A DNA stretch of 64,000 nucleotides from Methylobacterium sp. E-066 (lineage in GTDB: Bacteria; Pseudomonadota; Alphaproteobacteria; Rhizobiales; Beijerinckiaceae): NCBI RefSeq assembly GCF_022829635.1, contig NZ_JAKSYO010000069.1, positions 1-64,000 of the forward strand, read 5' to 3'. The translations under genes and the position numbers were made by a program. The notes beneath the pieces are model-generated. The model did not search any database. It was not told the DNA's origin and worked only from the letters and a program-made list of their open reading frames with translations. Positions within the stretch are counted from its first letter, which is position 1; every line of letters starts with the position of its first letter. Below are positions 9,001 through 17,309 of the stretch, piece after piece.

Positions 9001-10492
9001 TGCCGTCGAGCGCGATCGCCAGGCGGGCGGGCAGGCGCTCGCGCCGATGCGCGACGGCGGCTGCCACCGTGACGACCCGCTCGGGCTCGGCCTCGAGGCG
9101 CTCGGCATAGTCGAGGGCGAGCTCGTTCAGCGCGGCGCGGGTCTGGGCCGAGAGCAGCAGAACCTGAGCGGACGGCGCCGGGGCGACGGTGTCCGACTGC
9201 GACCCGGAATTCCCGTCGGTGATCACGACGTGCGCGTTGGTGCCGCCGAAGCCGAAGGAATTCACGCCGGCGTAGCGCTCGCGCGGGCCGCGGGTGATCG
9301 GCAGGGCCTCGCGGACGACGCGCAGGTTGAGCTCGTCGAACGGGATGTCGGGATTCAGCTCGGCCGCGTGCAGCGACGGCGGCACGAGGTCGTGCTCCAG
9401 CGCCAGCGTCGCCTTCATCAGGCCGGCGAGGCCCGAAACCGGCTCGGTATGGCCGATGTTGGTCTTGATCGAGCCGATCGGCAGCGGCGCCTGGCGGCCG
9501 ACGCCGAGCTTGGTCCCGATGGCCGAGGCCTCGATCGGATCACCCACCGGCGTACCGGTGCCGTGCGCTTCCATGAAGGCGAGGTCGTCGAGGCTGATGC
9601 CCGCGTCGCGGTACACCCGCTCCAGCAGGGCGCCCTGGGCGTAGCCCGAGGGCAGGGAGATGCCGGTGGTGCGTCCGTCGGAATTGATGCCCGAGGCCAC
9701 GATCCGGGCGCGCACGGTGGCGCCGTTGCGCCGCGCGGCCTCGGCCGATTGCAGCACGAACACCACGCCGCCCTCCGAGCGCACGTAGCCGTCGGCGTTC
9801 TTCGAGAACGCCTGGCACAGGCCGGTGCGCGAGAGCATCTGCGCGGTGGAGAAGCAGATGAAGTTGAACGGGCTCGCCAGCACGTTGACGCCGGCCACGA
9901 CCGCCGTGTCCACGCGGCCGGACTGGATCGCCTGCACGGCGTTGTCGAAGGCGACGAGCGAGGACGAGCAGGCGGTGTCGACCGTGAAGCTCGGGCCCTT
10001 CAGATCGAAGATGTACGAGATGCGGTTCGAGATGATCGAGAGCGTGTTGCCGGTCGCCGCGTAGGCGTCGCCCGAGGCCGCATCGAGGATGCGCAGGTTG
10101 CCGTAATCGAGCGAGGAGGCGCCGACGAACACGCCGATGTTGCTGCCGGCCACGCTCGACGGGCGCAGGCCCGCATCCTCGAGGGCTTCCCAGGTCAGCT
10201 CCAGCAGCATCCGCTGCTGCGGATCCATCTGCTCGGCCTCGCGCGGCGAGATGCCGAACACGGCGGGGTCGAACGACCAGATGTCGTCGATGATGCCGGC
10301 GGCCCAGGTGTAGCTCTTCCCGCGCTCCTGGGCGCGCGGATGCGCGAACCGGTCGAGGGAGAAGCGGTCACTGGGGACCTTGCTGACGGCGCAGCGGCCC
10401 TCCGACAGGAGTTGCCATAGCCCGTCGACGCTGGGGGCCCCGGGCAGTCGGCATGCGCGTCCGACGATCGCAATGTCTGTACGTTGTGTCAC
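3050..10492 (-). CDS. Highly reducing type I polyketide synthase (KS-AT-DH-psiMT-ER-KR-ACP)
   Basis: 2480-aa single-module synthase. Domains in order: KS about 5-430 (Cys175 in DTACSS, His310 in EAHGTG, His348 in GHTEP); AT about 525-870 (Ser621 in GHSVGE; YAFH at 720-723 fits malonyl-CoA); DH about 885-1170 (His921 in an HxxxGxxxxP motif, Asp1085); a methyltransferase-like region about 1230-1520 with a degenerate SAM loop (VLQVGFGPLS); ER about 1743-2057 (HGGAGGVGLAA); KR about 2075-2255 (GGLGGFG, Ser/Tyr2225); ACP with Ser2393 in GLDSLMG. There is no thioesterase; about 85 residues follow the ACP. This is the layout of iterative, fully reducing synthases, so the product should be a long saturated chain. 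The GTG at 10492 places the KS at the usual distance from the N-terminus; the frame is open to an upstream start at 10642. The coupled oxoamine synthase should release the chain. Confidence 0.92.
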   Translation of the reverse strand: MTQRTDIAIVGRACRLPGAPSVDGLWQLLSEGRCAVSKVPSDRFSLDRFAHPRAQERGKSYTWAAGIIDDIWSFDPAVFGISPREAEQMDPQQRMLLELTWEALEDAGLRPSSVAGSNIGVFVGASSLDYGNLRILDAASGDAYAATGNTLSIISNRISYIFDLKGPSFTVDTACSSSLVAFDNAVQAIQSGRVDTAVVAGVNVLASPFNFICFSTAQMLSRTGLCQAFSKNADGYVRSEGGVVFVLQSAEAARRNGATVRARIVASGINSDGRTTGISLPSGYAQGALLERVYRDAGISLDDLAFMEAHGTGTPVGDPIEASAIGTKLGVGRQAPLPIGSIKTNIGHTEPVSGLAGLMKATLALEHDLVPPSLHAAELNPDIPFDELNLRVVREALPITRGPRERYAGVNSFGFGGTNAHVVITDGNSGSQSDTVAPAPSAQVLLLSAQTRAALNELALDYAERLEAEPERVVTVAAAVAHRRERLPARLAIALDGKTDVAAALRAVGEGEDAQDAFTGTAVDRAAEVAFVYSGNGSQWAGMGREAYEENPTFRAAFDRVDTLFQTYADWSLKQALYAEDLDERLALTSVSQPLIFAIESASTAALRAKGLIPAYVLGHSVGEIAAAEAAGILTLEDAVRVIYYRSHHQETTHGQGTMAVLLMPAEEVEPFLKDYPSLDIAAYNSPKAVTVAGPVADIDAALKALSRKRRRGRKLDLAYAFHGRLMDPTEKPLLRDLAGLKARAGTTAMVSTVTGSVLDGDNFGAGYWWRNIREPVRFSEAVQDATRRGARVFVEVGPRATLMSHVGDAVEPLGIETATVGVMHRKASGGDPIAKAVSAALVQGAQVDEALLFGDAPRGDVRLPTYPWQRRPFRLADTPESVGAMSARPYHPLIGSRTTFDGLEWNGFVDPATLPELEDHSVEGQVIMPGAGFVEMALACVREAMRHDEVVLADFEILSPMVFAEEALREVAVRLSGTGNGIQVLSRPRLTQTPWQLHAQAKIVDGTFTAPKAPDLNGFDFDSAGEQVLTGEALYARARASGLAFGPSFRQVAMSARLDDATIVSDLLPAEADARFTLVPARLDACFHGLILLFADLLGENAGKAYIPVRFGEVRLLRPGAVITRSVIRTRRCNERSILADFTLLDADGAVVATIREGRFQALRAKGGGDLSAFAISQVPELATEPTAIPMERRPSVAARLRPLTAEAKGPADAALSPGHLLLEGWATSLAYRLASGLAEGETVSVTDRRVPEALRPWLLNALYALESSGLAERAGPNWTLGDGSALPAPDEIMRWIAGDHPDLSAELVLIADVGAMVDRLLAGKLSDAPALPQGAIDAFVMRSATARHTADLVADLIEKSRGQLPKERALRVLQVGFGPLSAQAAAFSAAAEARLTVFETDRRLAERARLSLTHGATIVEAADELAPGSFDLILAAGSLHRGERALPGQLAGALATGGLLVAVEPGASLFRDLVFGLTGGWFEEAVGGMPVGRLEDIEGWQRTLSAHGLVKVAVERAASANGDDLLLVAEAPVRPGPAPAQSFAFVIGSDDEFAAETASSLATLLVAGGVHVSIILDSETSLMELEKETPDTVVFLAGAFTRGGEAAERLRDRCLSLKRCIEHLGARQTRLWVVAPGATRDRGGQTTNIEAGVWAFSRTLANEAPNLDVRRIDLSPEMSSKRASERLRDLILSGTPETEIVLDDERTQVVRFHAGRPKHRDPADAVPAEAARLERSNTGGLNEMVWGPAERRTPGEGEIEIAVEATGLNFRDVLWALSMLPEEILEDGFAGPRLGLECAGRVTAVGPGVKGFKAGDPVVAFAQSGFATHIVVPELVVAPMPQGLDPMAAATVPVAFLTAYYGLVSCARMRRGEWVLVHGGAGGVGLAALQIAKLKGARVIATAGSREKRALVKALGAEHVLDSRSLAFVDEVRAITGDGVDIVLNSLFGEAMERSLNALRPFGRFVELGKRDYVANTHIGLRPFRRNLSYFGVDLDQVIQHQGDDGARMFREVMALFNDGGLKPLPYQPFTAAETSDAFRLMQQSGHIGKIVISPPKAGTILKDTKRPFTVSTEGVHLVTGGLGGFGLEAARWLVDKGAKHLVLAGRKGATTDEAKAIVAELAGRGVKVEAKAVDITSRSAVDRLIAEIEQGGKTLAGVLHAAAVLQDGLIANIDAAALDAVIGPKVIGAQHLDAATRDRSLDYFVMFSSATTFIGNPGQGSYVAANGFMEGLARQRRRRGLPALAVAWGAIGDVGMLARNKAVMEGLAGRVGVTPMEARRCLELMADALEAQGASPDEAVIAIAAMHWGKARERLATMRSPSYADLGSDQQVEAGGVQAINIGALLKGGDVDAVRKTVSDAIVEDIARILRLPKDDISRVRQLSEIGLDSLMGVELGASLQERFALDAPPAGLSSGMTVNELSESLIQAVSAPMDEAAGVAMSLVSKHIGGEIDAQMMAPLRELIAQTSSEIKETNP

Positions 10493-10861
10493 GTTCGGTT
10501 CGCACACGCTCGTTATCGGAAGTCGGCTCGGCTCGCGACGAGTGAGTACCGTCTCACCCCTTACTGTGGCACCATTGCGGTGTCCAACCTGCCCCCAGGC
10601 AAGGTCATCCCTGCCCGGCCAGATTGCGCTGGGCTGTGACATGTATTCATCAGACCGCAGTCCAATGACGACGGCCGAAATGCCAAGTCTGCACCATTTG
10701 ACCGCCTGTTGAGACGGTCAAGCGACCATCGAAATGCCACAGTTGCGCACCGGCGAACGGAGCCCGTCTAGCGGTGCCGCCAGGGTTTTCCAAAGAGATC
10801 TTTGCCGCAGCCTGCAGATCTAAGACCGCAATGCGGCGGCTCGACGCCGTCCGGCCGACGG
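10493..10861. other. Intergenic region upstream of the PKS gene
   Basis: About 370 bp with no supportable gene. It should hold the PKS promoter and the end of the UDP-glucose dehydrogenase transcript. Two repeated blocks and an inverted repeat (TTGACCG at 10698-10704 with CGGTCAA at 10715-10721) are the only visible structure. Confidence 0.5.
10676..10751. repeat. Direct repeat in the PKS promoter region
   Basis: CGAAATGCCA at 10676-10685 recurs at 10730-10739, each followed by a related AGTCTGCACC / AGTTGCGCACC block; the copies are 54 bases apart and flank an inverted repeat. They could be paired regulator sites; no regulator gene lies next to the cassette. Confidence 0.35.
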
Positions 10862-12217
10862 TCAAGACGCGGCCGGACCAACCTTATCCTTGGCACTATC
10901 CTTGGATCGTCCGATGCCGCGATAGGTGAAACCGTGGCGCTCGGCGGTCTCGGGATCGTAGATGTTGCGCAGATCGACCAGCACGGGCGCGGGCCCCGCG
11001 GACGCCATGGTCTGGCGCAGCCGGTCGAGATCCAGCGCCCGGAACGCGTTCCACTCGGTGACAATCACCAGGGCGTCGGCGCCCTCCGCGCAGGCATAGG
11101 CGTTCTCGGCATAATCCACCTCCGGCATCAGCGCACGCGCCTGCTCCATGCCTTCGGGATCGTAGGCGCGCACCTTCGCGCCGGCATCCTGGAGCCCGGC
11201 CACGATCGACAGGGATGGCGCCTCGCGCATGTCGTCGGTATCCGGTTTGAAGGTTAGGCCGAGCAGCGCCACGGTCTTGCCCCGGACGCTGCCGCCGCAG
11301 GCCTTGATCACCTTGCGGGCCATCGCCCGCTTCCTCTGGTCGTTGACCGCCACCACGGTCTCGACGAGCCGCAGCGGCACCCCGGCATCCTGGGCGGTCT
11401 TCACCAGCGCCAGCGTGTCCTTCGGGAAGCAGGAACCGCCGTAGCCGGGGCCGGCATGCAGGAACTTGCCGCCGATGCGGTTGTCGAGGCCGATGCCCCG
11501 GGCGACCTGCTGGACGTCGGCGCCGACCTCCTCGCACAGGTCGGCGATCTCGTTGATGAAGGTGATCTTGGCCGCCAGGAACGCATTGGCGGCGTATTTG
11601 GTCAGTTCCGCGGTGCGTCGGCTCGTCACCACGATCGGCGCGGCGTTGAGATAGAGCGGCCGGTAGACCTCGCGCATCACCGCCTCGGCCCGGGGATCCT
11701 CGCTGCCGACCACGATCCGGTCGGGACGCTTGAAGTCCGAGATCGCCGCGCCCTCGCGCAGGAATTCCGGGTTTGAGGCCACGGCGACGTCCGCCTCGGG
11801 GCGGATCTCGCGGATGATGCGCTCGACCTCGTCGCCGGTGCCCACCGGCACGGTCGATTTGGTCACAACCACGGTGAAGCCCGACAATGCGCCGGCGATT
11901 TCCCGGGCGGCGTCGAACACGAAGGACAGGTCTGCGAAGCCGTCGCCCCGGCGCGAGGGCGTGCCCACTGCGATGAACACCGCGTCGGCCTCGGCCACCG
12001 CGTCCCGCAGGCTCGTCCCGAAGGCGAGCCGGCCTTGGCGGACGTTCTCGGCGACCAGCGCGTCGAGGCCGGGCTCGTAGATCGGCATCGTTCCGGCGTT
12101 CAGGCTGGCGATCTTGGTCGGGTCGCGGTCGATGCAGACCACGCTGTGGCCGAAATCGGCGAGGCACGCCCCGGATACCAGGCCGACATACCCGGCCCCA
12201 ATCATCGCAATCCGCAT
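10862..12217 (-). CDS. ugd: UDP-glucose 6-dehydrogenase
   Basis: 451-aa NAD-dependent enzyme that oxidises UDP-glucose twice to UDP-glucuronate, a precursor for exopolysaccharide and lipid A or capsule sugars. The N-terminal Rossmann motif is GAGYVG at 7-12 and the catalytic cysteine is Cys263 in GYGGSCFPKD; VVTKSTVPVGTG and NPEFLREG are also typical. Length is normal. GGGAGG sits 4-12 bases before the ATG, and a 10-bp hairpin lies immediately upstream of that ribosome-binding site. The partial export protein at the window start suggests that polysaccharide genes lie nearby. Confidence 0.95.
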   Translation of the reverse strand: MRIAMIGAGYVGLVSGACLADFGHSVVCIDRDPTKIASLNAGTMPIYEPGLDALVAENVRQGRLAFGTSLRDAVAEADAVFIAVGTPSRRGDGFADLSFVFDAAREIAGALSGFTVVVTKSTVPVGTGDEVERIIREIRPEADVAVASNPEFLREGAAISDFKRPDRIVVGSEDPRAEAVMREVYRPLYLNAAPIVVTSRRTAELTKYAANAFLAAKITFINEIADLCEEVGADVQQVARGIGLDNRIGGKFLHAGPGYGGSCFPKDTLALVKTAQDAGVPLRLVETVVAVNDQRKRAMARKVIKACGGSVRGKTVALLGLTFKPDTDDMREAPSLSIVAGLQDAGAKVRAYDPEGMEQARALMPEVDYAENAYACAEGADALVIVTEWNAFRALDLDRLRQTMASAGPAPVLVDLRNIYDPETAERHGFTYRGIGRSKDSAKDKVGPAAS

Positions 12218-12527
12218 CCGGCCCTCCCGGCAGCAAGCCGCGCGGCTTGCTGCAATGCAGCATGATCCGAGACCGGCACTGATGCAACCGGGGCCGCTCG
12301 GCAGCGCCCTATTCTGTCGCGACGATGCAACACCGCGGAAACGCGACTGTTTTTTGACAGCTCCCCGGGATCAGCTTGACGACGGCCGGATCCTGTCGCC
12401 GTAGCGACACCGAAAACATGTCCCTTGGCGGCTTCGCAGCGCGGGCGGCTTCCTGTAGAAGCGCGGCCGCCGGCCGGGCGAGGCCGGGCGCCGCGAAGCC
12501 CATTCCAAGGATCGGCGAAGGACTGCG
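12218..12527. other. Divergent ugd-argB intergenic region with a 5'-UTR hairpin
   Basis: 310 bp between two divergent genes; it must hold both promoters. A perfect 10-bp stem (12230-12239 with 12244-12253, GCGC loop) would form in the ugd leader just upstream of its Shine-Dalgarno sequence. A weak terminator-like GTCGCG...CGCGAC with a T run is at 12316-12355. No gene is supported. Confidence 0.45.
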
Positions 12528-13421
12528 ATGACCGAACTGCCGAACGTGCACGTGCGCGCCGAAGTCCTGGCGCAGGCGCTGCCCCACATGCAGCGCTACG
12601 ACCAGGAGATCGTGGTCATCAAGTATGGCGGCCACGCCATGGGCGACCGCGCCGCCGCCGAGGATTTCGCCGAGGACATCGTCCTCCTGGAGCAATCCGG
12701 CCTGAAGCCGATCGTCGTGCATGGCGGCGGACCGCAGATCGGCAAGATGCTCGACCGGCTCGGCATCCAGTCCGAGTTCCGCGGCGGCCTGCGGGTCACC
12801 GACGAGGCCACCGTCGAGGTAGTCGAGATGGTCCTGGCCGGCTCGATCAACAAGCAGATCGTCGGCTGGATCTCGGCCGAGGGCGGCCGGGCGATCGGCC
12901 TGTGCGGCAAGGACGGCAACATGGTCCGCGCCAAGCGGGCGATGAAGACCGTGGTCGATCCCGAGAACAACACCGAGCAGGCGATCGACCTCGGCCTGGT
13001 CGGCGAGCCGGAGCATGTCGAGCGCGGCGTCCTCGACGCGGTGCTGAAGGCGGAGCTGATCCCGGTTCTGGCTCCGGTGGCCTACGGGGCGGACGGGCAG
13101 ACCTACAACGTCAACGCCGACACCTTCGCGGGTGCCATCGCGGGGGCGCTGCGGGCCAAGCGCCTGCTGCTGCTCACCGACGTTCCGGGCGTGCTCGACA
13201 AGGACAAGAAGCTGATTCCCGAGCTAACCGTGGAGGATTGCCGCCGCCTGATCGCCGACGGCACCATCACGGGCGGCATGATCCCCAAGATCGAGACCTG
13301 TATGTACGCGATCGAGCGCGGCGTGGAGGCGGTCGTCATCCTGGACGGCAAGGTCAACCACGCGGTGCTGCTGGAGCTGTTCACCGATTACGGGGCCGGC
13401 ACCCTGATCCGCCGGGGCTGA
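12528..13421 (+). CDS. argB: Acetylglutamate kinase
   Basis: 297-aa amino-acid kinase that phosphorylates N-acetyl-L-glutamate, the second step of arginine synthesis. The ATP site motif IKYGGHAMG (from about residue 28) and [13 protein letters not shown] are clear, as is the C-terminal [20 protein letters not shown]. The roughly 25-residue N-terminal extension before the first motif fits the hexameric, arginine-inhibited type, so feedback control by arginine is likely (inference). Start ATG has GAAGGA just upstream. A 9-bp stem-loop overlaps the stop codon. Confidence 0.96.
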   Translation: MTELPNVHVRAEVLAQALPHMQRYDQEIVVIKYGGHAMGDRAAAEDFAEDIVLLEQSGLKPIVVHGGGPQIGKMLDRLGIQSEFRGGLRVTDEATVEVVEMVLAGSINKQIVGWISAEGGRAIGLCGKDGNMVRAKRAMKTVVDPENNTEQAIDLGLVGEPEHVERGVLDAVLKAELIPVLAPVAYGADGQTYNVNADTFAGAIAGALRAKRLLLLTDVPGVLDKDKKLIPELTVEDCRRLIADGTITGGMIPKIETCMYAIERGVEAVVILDGKVNHAVLLELFTDYGAGTLIRRG

Positions 13422-13431
13422 TCCCCGGCGG
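13409..13431 (+). terminator. Stem-loop overlapping the argB stop codon
   Basis: A perfect 9-bp GC stem (13409-13417 with 13423-13431, loop CTGAT) contains the argB TGA in its loop and stem. There is no U tract, so it may protect the 3' end or pause transcription rather than terminate it. Confidence 0.35.
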
Positions 13432-13664
13432 GACGACGGTGGGCGGATCGGACGCGGCAACGCCCGCTCCGCTCGCGCATTGTCGTCGTCCCGGCTCAGC
13501 CTGGCGCAAGCCTGGCTTGCCAGCTTGACCGTTCCACGCCGTCGATTCCGCAAGGGATCGGCGGACGAGGCCGCGTCGCACCACGGGTTCGGGGCCGCAT
13601 CCGATTGCAACGCGATCGGTCATGGCCCTAGAATCCCGCGGTTTCAGGATTTCAAAGGGACACG

Positions 13665-14420
13665 GTGCACCACCCGGAGAAAGCCCAGTTCACCACGCCC
13701 GCGTCCCGTGGGTTTGCCGATGTCGACACCTGGGTGTTCGACCTCGACAACACGCTCTATCCGAGCGACGCGCAGGTCTGGCCGCAGGTGGACGAGCGCA
13801 TCACCCTCTACGTCATGCGGCTCTACGGGCTCGACGGGATCTCGGCCCGCGCCCTGCAGAAGTATTTCTACCACCGCTACGGCACGACCCTGACGGCGCT
13901 GCTGACGGAGGAGGGGGTCGACCCGCACGACTTCCTCGATTTCGCCCACGACATCGATCACTCGACGATCAAGCTCGACCCAAGTCTCGGCGACGCGATC
14001 GAGCGGCTGCCCGGCCGCAAGCTGATTCTCACCAACGGCTCGCGCCGCCACGCCGAGAACGTCGCGGCCAAGCTCGGGATCCTCGACCATTTCGAGGACG
14101 TGTTCGACATCGCCGCCGCCAATTTCGTCCCCAAGCCCGAGCGCTCCACCTACGAGCGCTTCCTCGAGACCCACGGCGTCGAGCCGACCCGGGCGGTGCT
14201 GTTCGAGGACATCGCCCGCAACCTCACGGTGCCGCACGATCTCGGCATGGCGACCGTGCTGGTCGTCCCGAAGGTCATCGACCCCTATCGCGAGGCCTTC
14301 GAGCAGGAGGCGGTGCGCGAGCCGCATATCGACCACATCACCGACGATCTCGCCGCCTTCCTGTCGGCCTGCGTGCTACCCGAGACGAAACGGGGTGCGA
14401 TGGGCGCGACGCGGCCCTGA
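13665..14420 (+). CDS. HAD-family pyrimidine 5'-nucleotidase
   Basis: 251-aa HAD hydrolase of the Sdt1/Phm8-like group, which dephosphorylates pyrimidine nucleoside monophosphates. Motif I is DTWVFDLDNTLYP (Asp nucleophile and the +2 Asp), motif II is ILTNGS, and the motif III/IV region is KPERSTY ... VLFEDIARNL. It starts at GTG 13665 with AAAGGGA upstream; no ATG fits better. The gene lies alone in the same direction as argB and rplS. Confidence 0.85.
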   Translation: MHHPEKAQFTTPASRGFADVDTWVFDLDNTLYPSDAQVWPQVDERITLYVMRLYGLDGISARALQKYFYHRYGTTLTALLTEEGVDPHDFLDFAHDIDHSTIKLDPSLGDAIERLPGRKLILTNGSRRHAENVAAKLGILDHFEDVFDIAAANFVPKPERSTYERFLETHGVEPTRAVLFEDIARNLTVPHDLGMATVLVVPKVIDPYREAFEQEAVREPHIDHITDDLAAFLSACVLPETKRGAMGATRP

Positions 14421-14555
14421 CGCGGGCACGCGCATCCGCAATCGACAAGCCGGCGGCGATCCTGTAGAGAGCCGCCCAACTCACAACAGGATCGCCGAAA
14501 TCCTGGTGCCGGACGCCCATGAGGGGCGACACGGCGCAACGGCTGGAGCTATGCC

Positions 14556-14945
14556 ATGAACATCATCGAGCAGCTGGAGCGCGAGGAAGTCGCGCGCCTG
14601 GCCAAGACCATTCCCGATTTCGAGCCGGGCGACACGCTCATCGTCAACGTCCGCGTGAAGGAAGGCGAGCGCACCCGCGTTCAGGCCTACGAGGGCGTCT
14701 GCATCGGCCGCCAGGGCGGCGGCCTCAACGAGAGCTTCACGGTCCGCAAGATCTCCTACGGCGAGGGCGTCGAGCGCGTCTTCCCGGTGCACTCGCCGAT
14801 GATCGATTCGATCAAGGTCGTCCGCCGCGGCAAGGTGCGCCGGGCCAAGCTGTACTACCTGCGCGACCGTCGCGGGAAGTCGGCCCGCATCGTCGAGCGT
14901 ACCGACCGCTATAAGGCCAAGGAAGCCCCGGCCGCGGCCGAGTAA
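14556..14945 (+). CDS. rplS: 50S ribosomal protein L19
   Basis: 129 aa, the usual length. The typical opening [12 protein letters not shown], the central [25 protein letters not shown] and the ending [15 protein letters not shown] identify it. L19 sits at the 30S-50S interface. In many alphaproteobacteria it follows trmD, but here no trmD or rimM is present. A repeat element and then a strong terminator follow. Confidence 0.97.
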   Translation: MNIIEQLEREEVARLAKTIPDFEPGDTLIVNVRVKEGERTRVQAYEGVCIGRQGGGLNESFTVRKISYGEGVERVFPVHSPMIDSIKVVRRGKVRRAKLYYLRDRRGKSARIVERTDRYKAKEAPAAAE

Positions 14946-14961
14946 GCGTCCGGGTTTTCAG

Positions 14962-15051
14962 AGGGCTCGCAGCCCTTCGGCGGGTCGTCAGGGCGGAGCC
15001 CTGATGAAGAAGCGGGCCCTGCCCGCACCCGCAAAAGGTCCCGGACCTTTT
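14962..15051. repeat. Multi-hairpin intergenic repeat, copy 1
   Basis: Four short hairpins in a row: AGGGCT-CGC-AGCCCT (14962-14976), TCAGGGC-GGA-GCCCTGA (14988-15004), GCGGGC-CCT-GCCCGC (15012-15026) and AAAAGGT...ACCTTTT (15033-15051). The same architecture and shared words (GCGGGTC, GGGCGGAGCCC) occur at 32484-32571 and 43225-43317, always between genes. Confidence 0.7.
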
Positions 15052-15076
15052 GAAACCAGACTTTGACCGAGAATCG

Positions 15077-15108
15077 ACCGGTCCGGCTCAGCCCGGACCG
15101 GTTTTTTT
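15077..15108 (+). terminator. Rho-independent terminator of rplS
   Basis: Ten-base-pair stem ACCGGTCCGG / CCGGACCGGT (15077-15086 with 15093-15102), six-base loop, then seven T residues. A classical intrinsic terminator, 131 bases after the rplS stop. It also separates rplS from the convergent chemoreceptor gene. Confidence 0.9.
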
Positions 15109-15119
15109 GTGCGGGCTGG

Positions 15120-16808
15120 TCAGGCGGCCCGGACCCGGTCGAGGAAGTGGGTAATCTCCGCGGAGAGCCGCCCGGATTTCTGCGACAGCTCGGCCGCGGC
15201 ACCGAGCACCTGCTCGGCTGCGTCTCCGGACTCCTTCGCGGCGGTCGAGACGTCGGCGATGTTGCCCGTCACCGTGCTGGTGCCGTCCGCCGCCTGCGCG
15301 ACGCTGCGCACGATCTCGCCGGTGGTCGCCTCCTGCTCCTCGATCGCGGCGGCGACGCTGGTGGCGAGGGTATTCACATCGGTGACCGTGCGGCCGATCT
15401 CCTGGATCGCCTCGACGGCCTGCCGGGTGGAGGCCTGCACCGCTTCGACCCGGGTCGAGATCTCCGCCGTCGCCTGCGCGGTCTGGTTGGCGAGTTCCTT
15501 CACCTCCGCGGCCACGACGGCGAAGCCGCGCCCGGCCTCGCCGGCCCGCGCCGCCTCGATCGTGGCGTTGAGCGCGAGCAGGTTCGTCTGGCTGGCGATC
15601 GCCGCGATCATGCTCGCCACCGCGCCGATCTTCTCCGCGCCCTCGGCGAGGTCGCGCACGATCGCATCGGTGCGCTGCGCTTCCGTCGCCGCCTGCCCGA
15701 TCATGGCCGACGAGCGCGCCATCTGGCCGGAAATCTCCCGGATGGTGGTCGACATCTCCTCGGTCGCGGCGGCCACGGTCTGCACGCTGGCCGAGGTCTC
15801 CTGCGCGGCCTCCGAAACCTGGGCCGAGCGCGCGCTCGTCCGCGCCGCCGTCTGCGCCATCCGGGCGGCATTGGCCTGCATCGCCGTGGCGGCGGAGGTC
15901 AGGCCCTGCATCAGGGTCCCGGCATTGCCCTCGAACTGCCGGGTGAGGGCGTCGAGGGCCTGCGCCCGCTCGATCTTGGCCTCGGCGTCCCGTGCGGCGG
16001 CGACGTCCATTTCGCCCTTGGCGACCAAGGCCTGGCGGAACACCTCCACGGTGCCGGCCATCCGGCCGATCTCGTCGCCCCGCTCGGTATCGGAGACCGG
16101 GCTCGCGATGTCGCCCTCCGCGAGCGCCTGCATCCGCCGGTGGAGGCGGCCGAGCGGCCGGGTAATGCTGCGCCCGATCAACAGGGATCCGAGCACCGAG
16201 ACGCCGACGATGCCCAGAAGCAGGCCCAGCACCGTGATCGCCAGCGACCGGAACGACGCCGCGATATCGTCGGTATAGGCGCCGGTGACGATGAACAGAT
16301 CCCAGGGCTTGAACCGGACCGCGATGGACACCTTCGGGTAGACGCCCTCCCGCCCGGGACGGAGATAGGCGTATTCCAGCATCGCCGTATCAGATGTCTT
16401 CAGGAGATCGATGAACGAGCGGATGATCGGCAGGCCGTTGACCGTGAGATCCAGTTGGCTCGTACCGATGATCTGGCGGTTCGGCACGGCGACGGCGACA
16501 CCGTCCATCGTGTAGATCGAGATGTAGTTGGTTCCGCCGCTGTAGCGCATCGCCATGGTCGCCTCGGCCAGCTGGGACAGGGCGGCCTGCTTGGTCAGGG
16601 CGCCGGCCTTGACCCGTTCATCGAGCGCCTGGGCATGCGACTGGACCAGCTCGACCATGGCGTGCAGAGACTGGACACGCTCATCGAGCATTTCACGGTA
16701 GTATAGTTTTAATCCGACGCCGCCAATCAATGCAATAATAAAGCAGGTCAACAACGTAAGAAGCGAAAGCTTACGTGATAATGTCAAATTCGCGAGTGAG
16801 ATGCGCAT
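15120..16808 (-). CDS. Methyl-accepting chemotaxis protein with single Cache domain
   Basis: 562-aa chemoreceptor. First membrane segment about 12-34, periplasmic single-Cache-type domain about 35-185 ([31 protein letters not shown]), second membrane segment about 186-208, HAMP about 210-262, then the long coiled-coil signalling domain. The conserved tip [21 protein letters not shown] is intact, so it should bind CheA/CheW. The ligand cannot be told; this Cache type often senses small carboxylates. No C-terminal CheR-docking pentapeptide is evident. The first 60 codons and the upstream region are much more AT-rich than the rest of the gene. Confidence 0.93.
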   Translation of the reverse strand: MRISLANLTLSRKLSLLTLLTCFIIALIGGVGLKLYYREMLDERVQSLHAMVELVQSHAQALDERVKAGALTKQAALSQLAEATMAMRYSGGTNYISIYTMDGVAVAVPNRQIIGTSQLDLTVNGLPIIRSFIDLLKTSDTAMLEYAYLRPGREGVYPKVSIAVRFKPWDLFIVTGAYTDDIAASFRSLAITVLGLLLGIVGVSVLGSLLIGRSITRPLGRLHRRMQALAEGDIASPVSDTERGDEIGRMAGTVEVFRQALVAKGEMDVAAARDAEAKIERAQALDALTRQFEGNAGTLMQGLTSAATAMQANAARMAQTAARTSARSAQVSEAAQETSASVQTVAAATEEMSTTIREISGQMARSSAMIGQAATEAQRTDAIVRDLAEGAEKIGAVASMIAAIASQTNLLALNATIEAARAGEAGRGFAVVAAEVKELANQTAQATAEISTRVEAVQASTRQAVEAIQEIGRTVTDVNTLATSVAAAIEEQEATTGEIVRSVAQAADGTSTVTGNIADVSTAAKESGDAAEQVLGAAAELSQKSGRLSAEITHFLDRVRAA

Positions 16809-17309
16809 ATCAATCTCAACTTAAAGAGCTGGCGCATCTCCATAACTCGTCATCACTACAAAACTCAAGATTATATTCCAGGAAAGCGTAATACCGTAGT
16901 AAAAATTTCTTCCTATTGAGAATTTCGATTTGACTTCATATTATATCAAAATACTCGAAAATTTCATATTTATCATATGGTTTTTAACATCCATCGATAA
17001 ATTGTATTAATGAATACGACATTTTGGATACGGTGCATCGGATCCATTTCATCGCTGCATGGCAGATCTGCGGGCGGGGCGGATACAGGAATGCCTGCTC
17101 GGATCGGGTCGCGCAGAACCGTCTGCGCGAACAGCACCATAGGGATCGAATCCGAGGAGGTGCTCCGGATCGGCGAGGAACGCCCAAGCCGAAGCGATGA
17201 TCGGGGCCGCGATCGACGGAGCCGGCAGCCGCGATCGCCATGCGGCCGACCATCGTCCCCGCCGCGCAGAAAGCGCTGACCGCCCGCAGGAACCGCGCGC
17301 GGCCCGGGC
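16809..17309. other. AT-rich gap upstream of the Cache chemoreceptor
   Basis: About 500 bp. Bases 16850-17010 are strikingly AT-rich for this chromosome and should contain the chemoreceptor promoter. The remainder is GC-rich with no convincing gene; open frames there lack typical starts and family features. Confidence 0.5.

Noticed and set aside
5966-10420. A 1484-codon open frame on the plus strand opposite the PKS
   Set aside because: Arg/Gly/Ala/His-rich composition and no recognisable domain; it mirrors the coding PKS strand, as expected in GC-rich DNA.
17010-17279. Plus-strand 89-codon frame before the transglycosylase
   Set aside because: Begins in AT-rich leader DNA, Arg-rich with no pattern; not a convincing gene.
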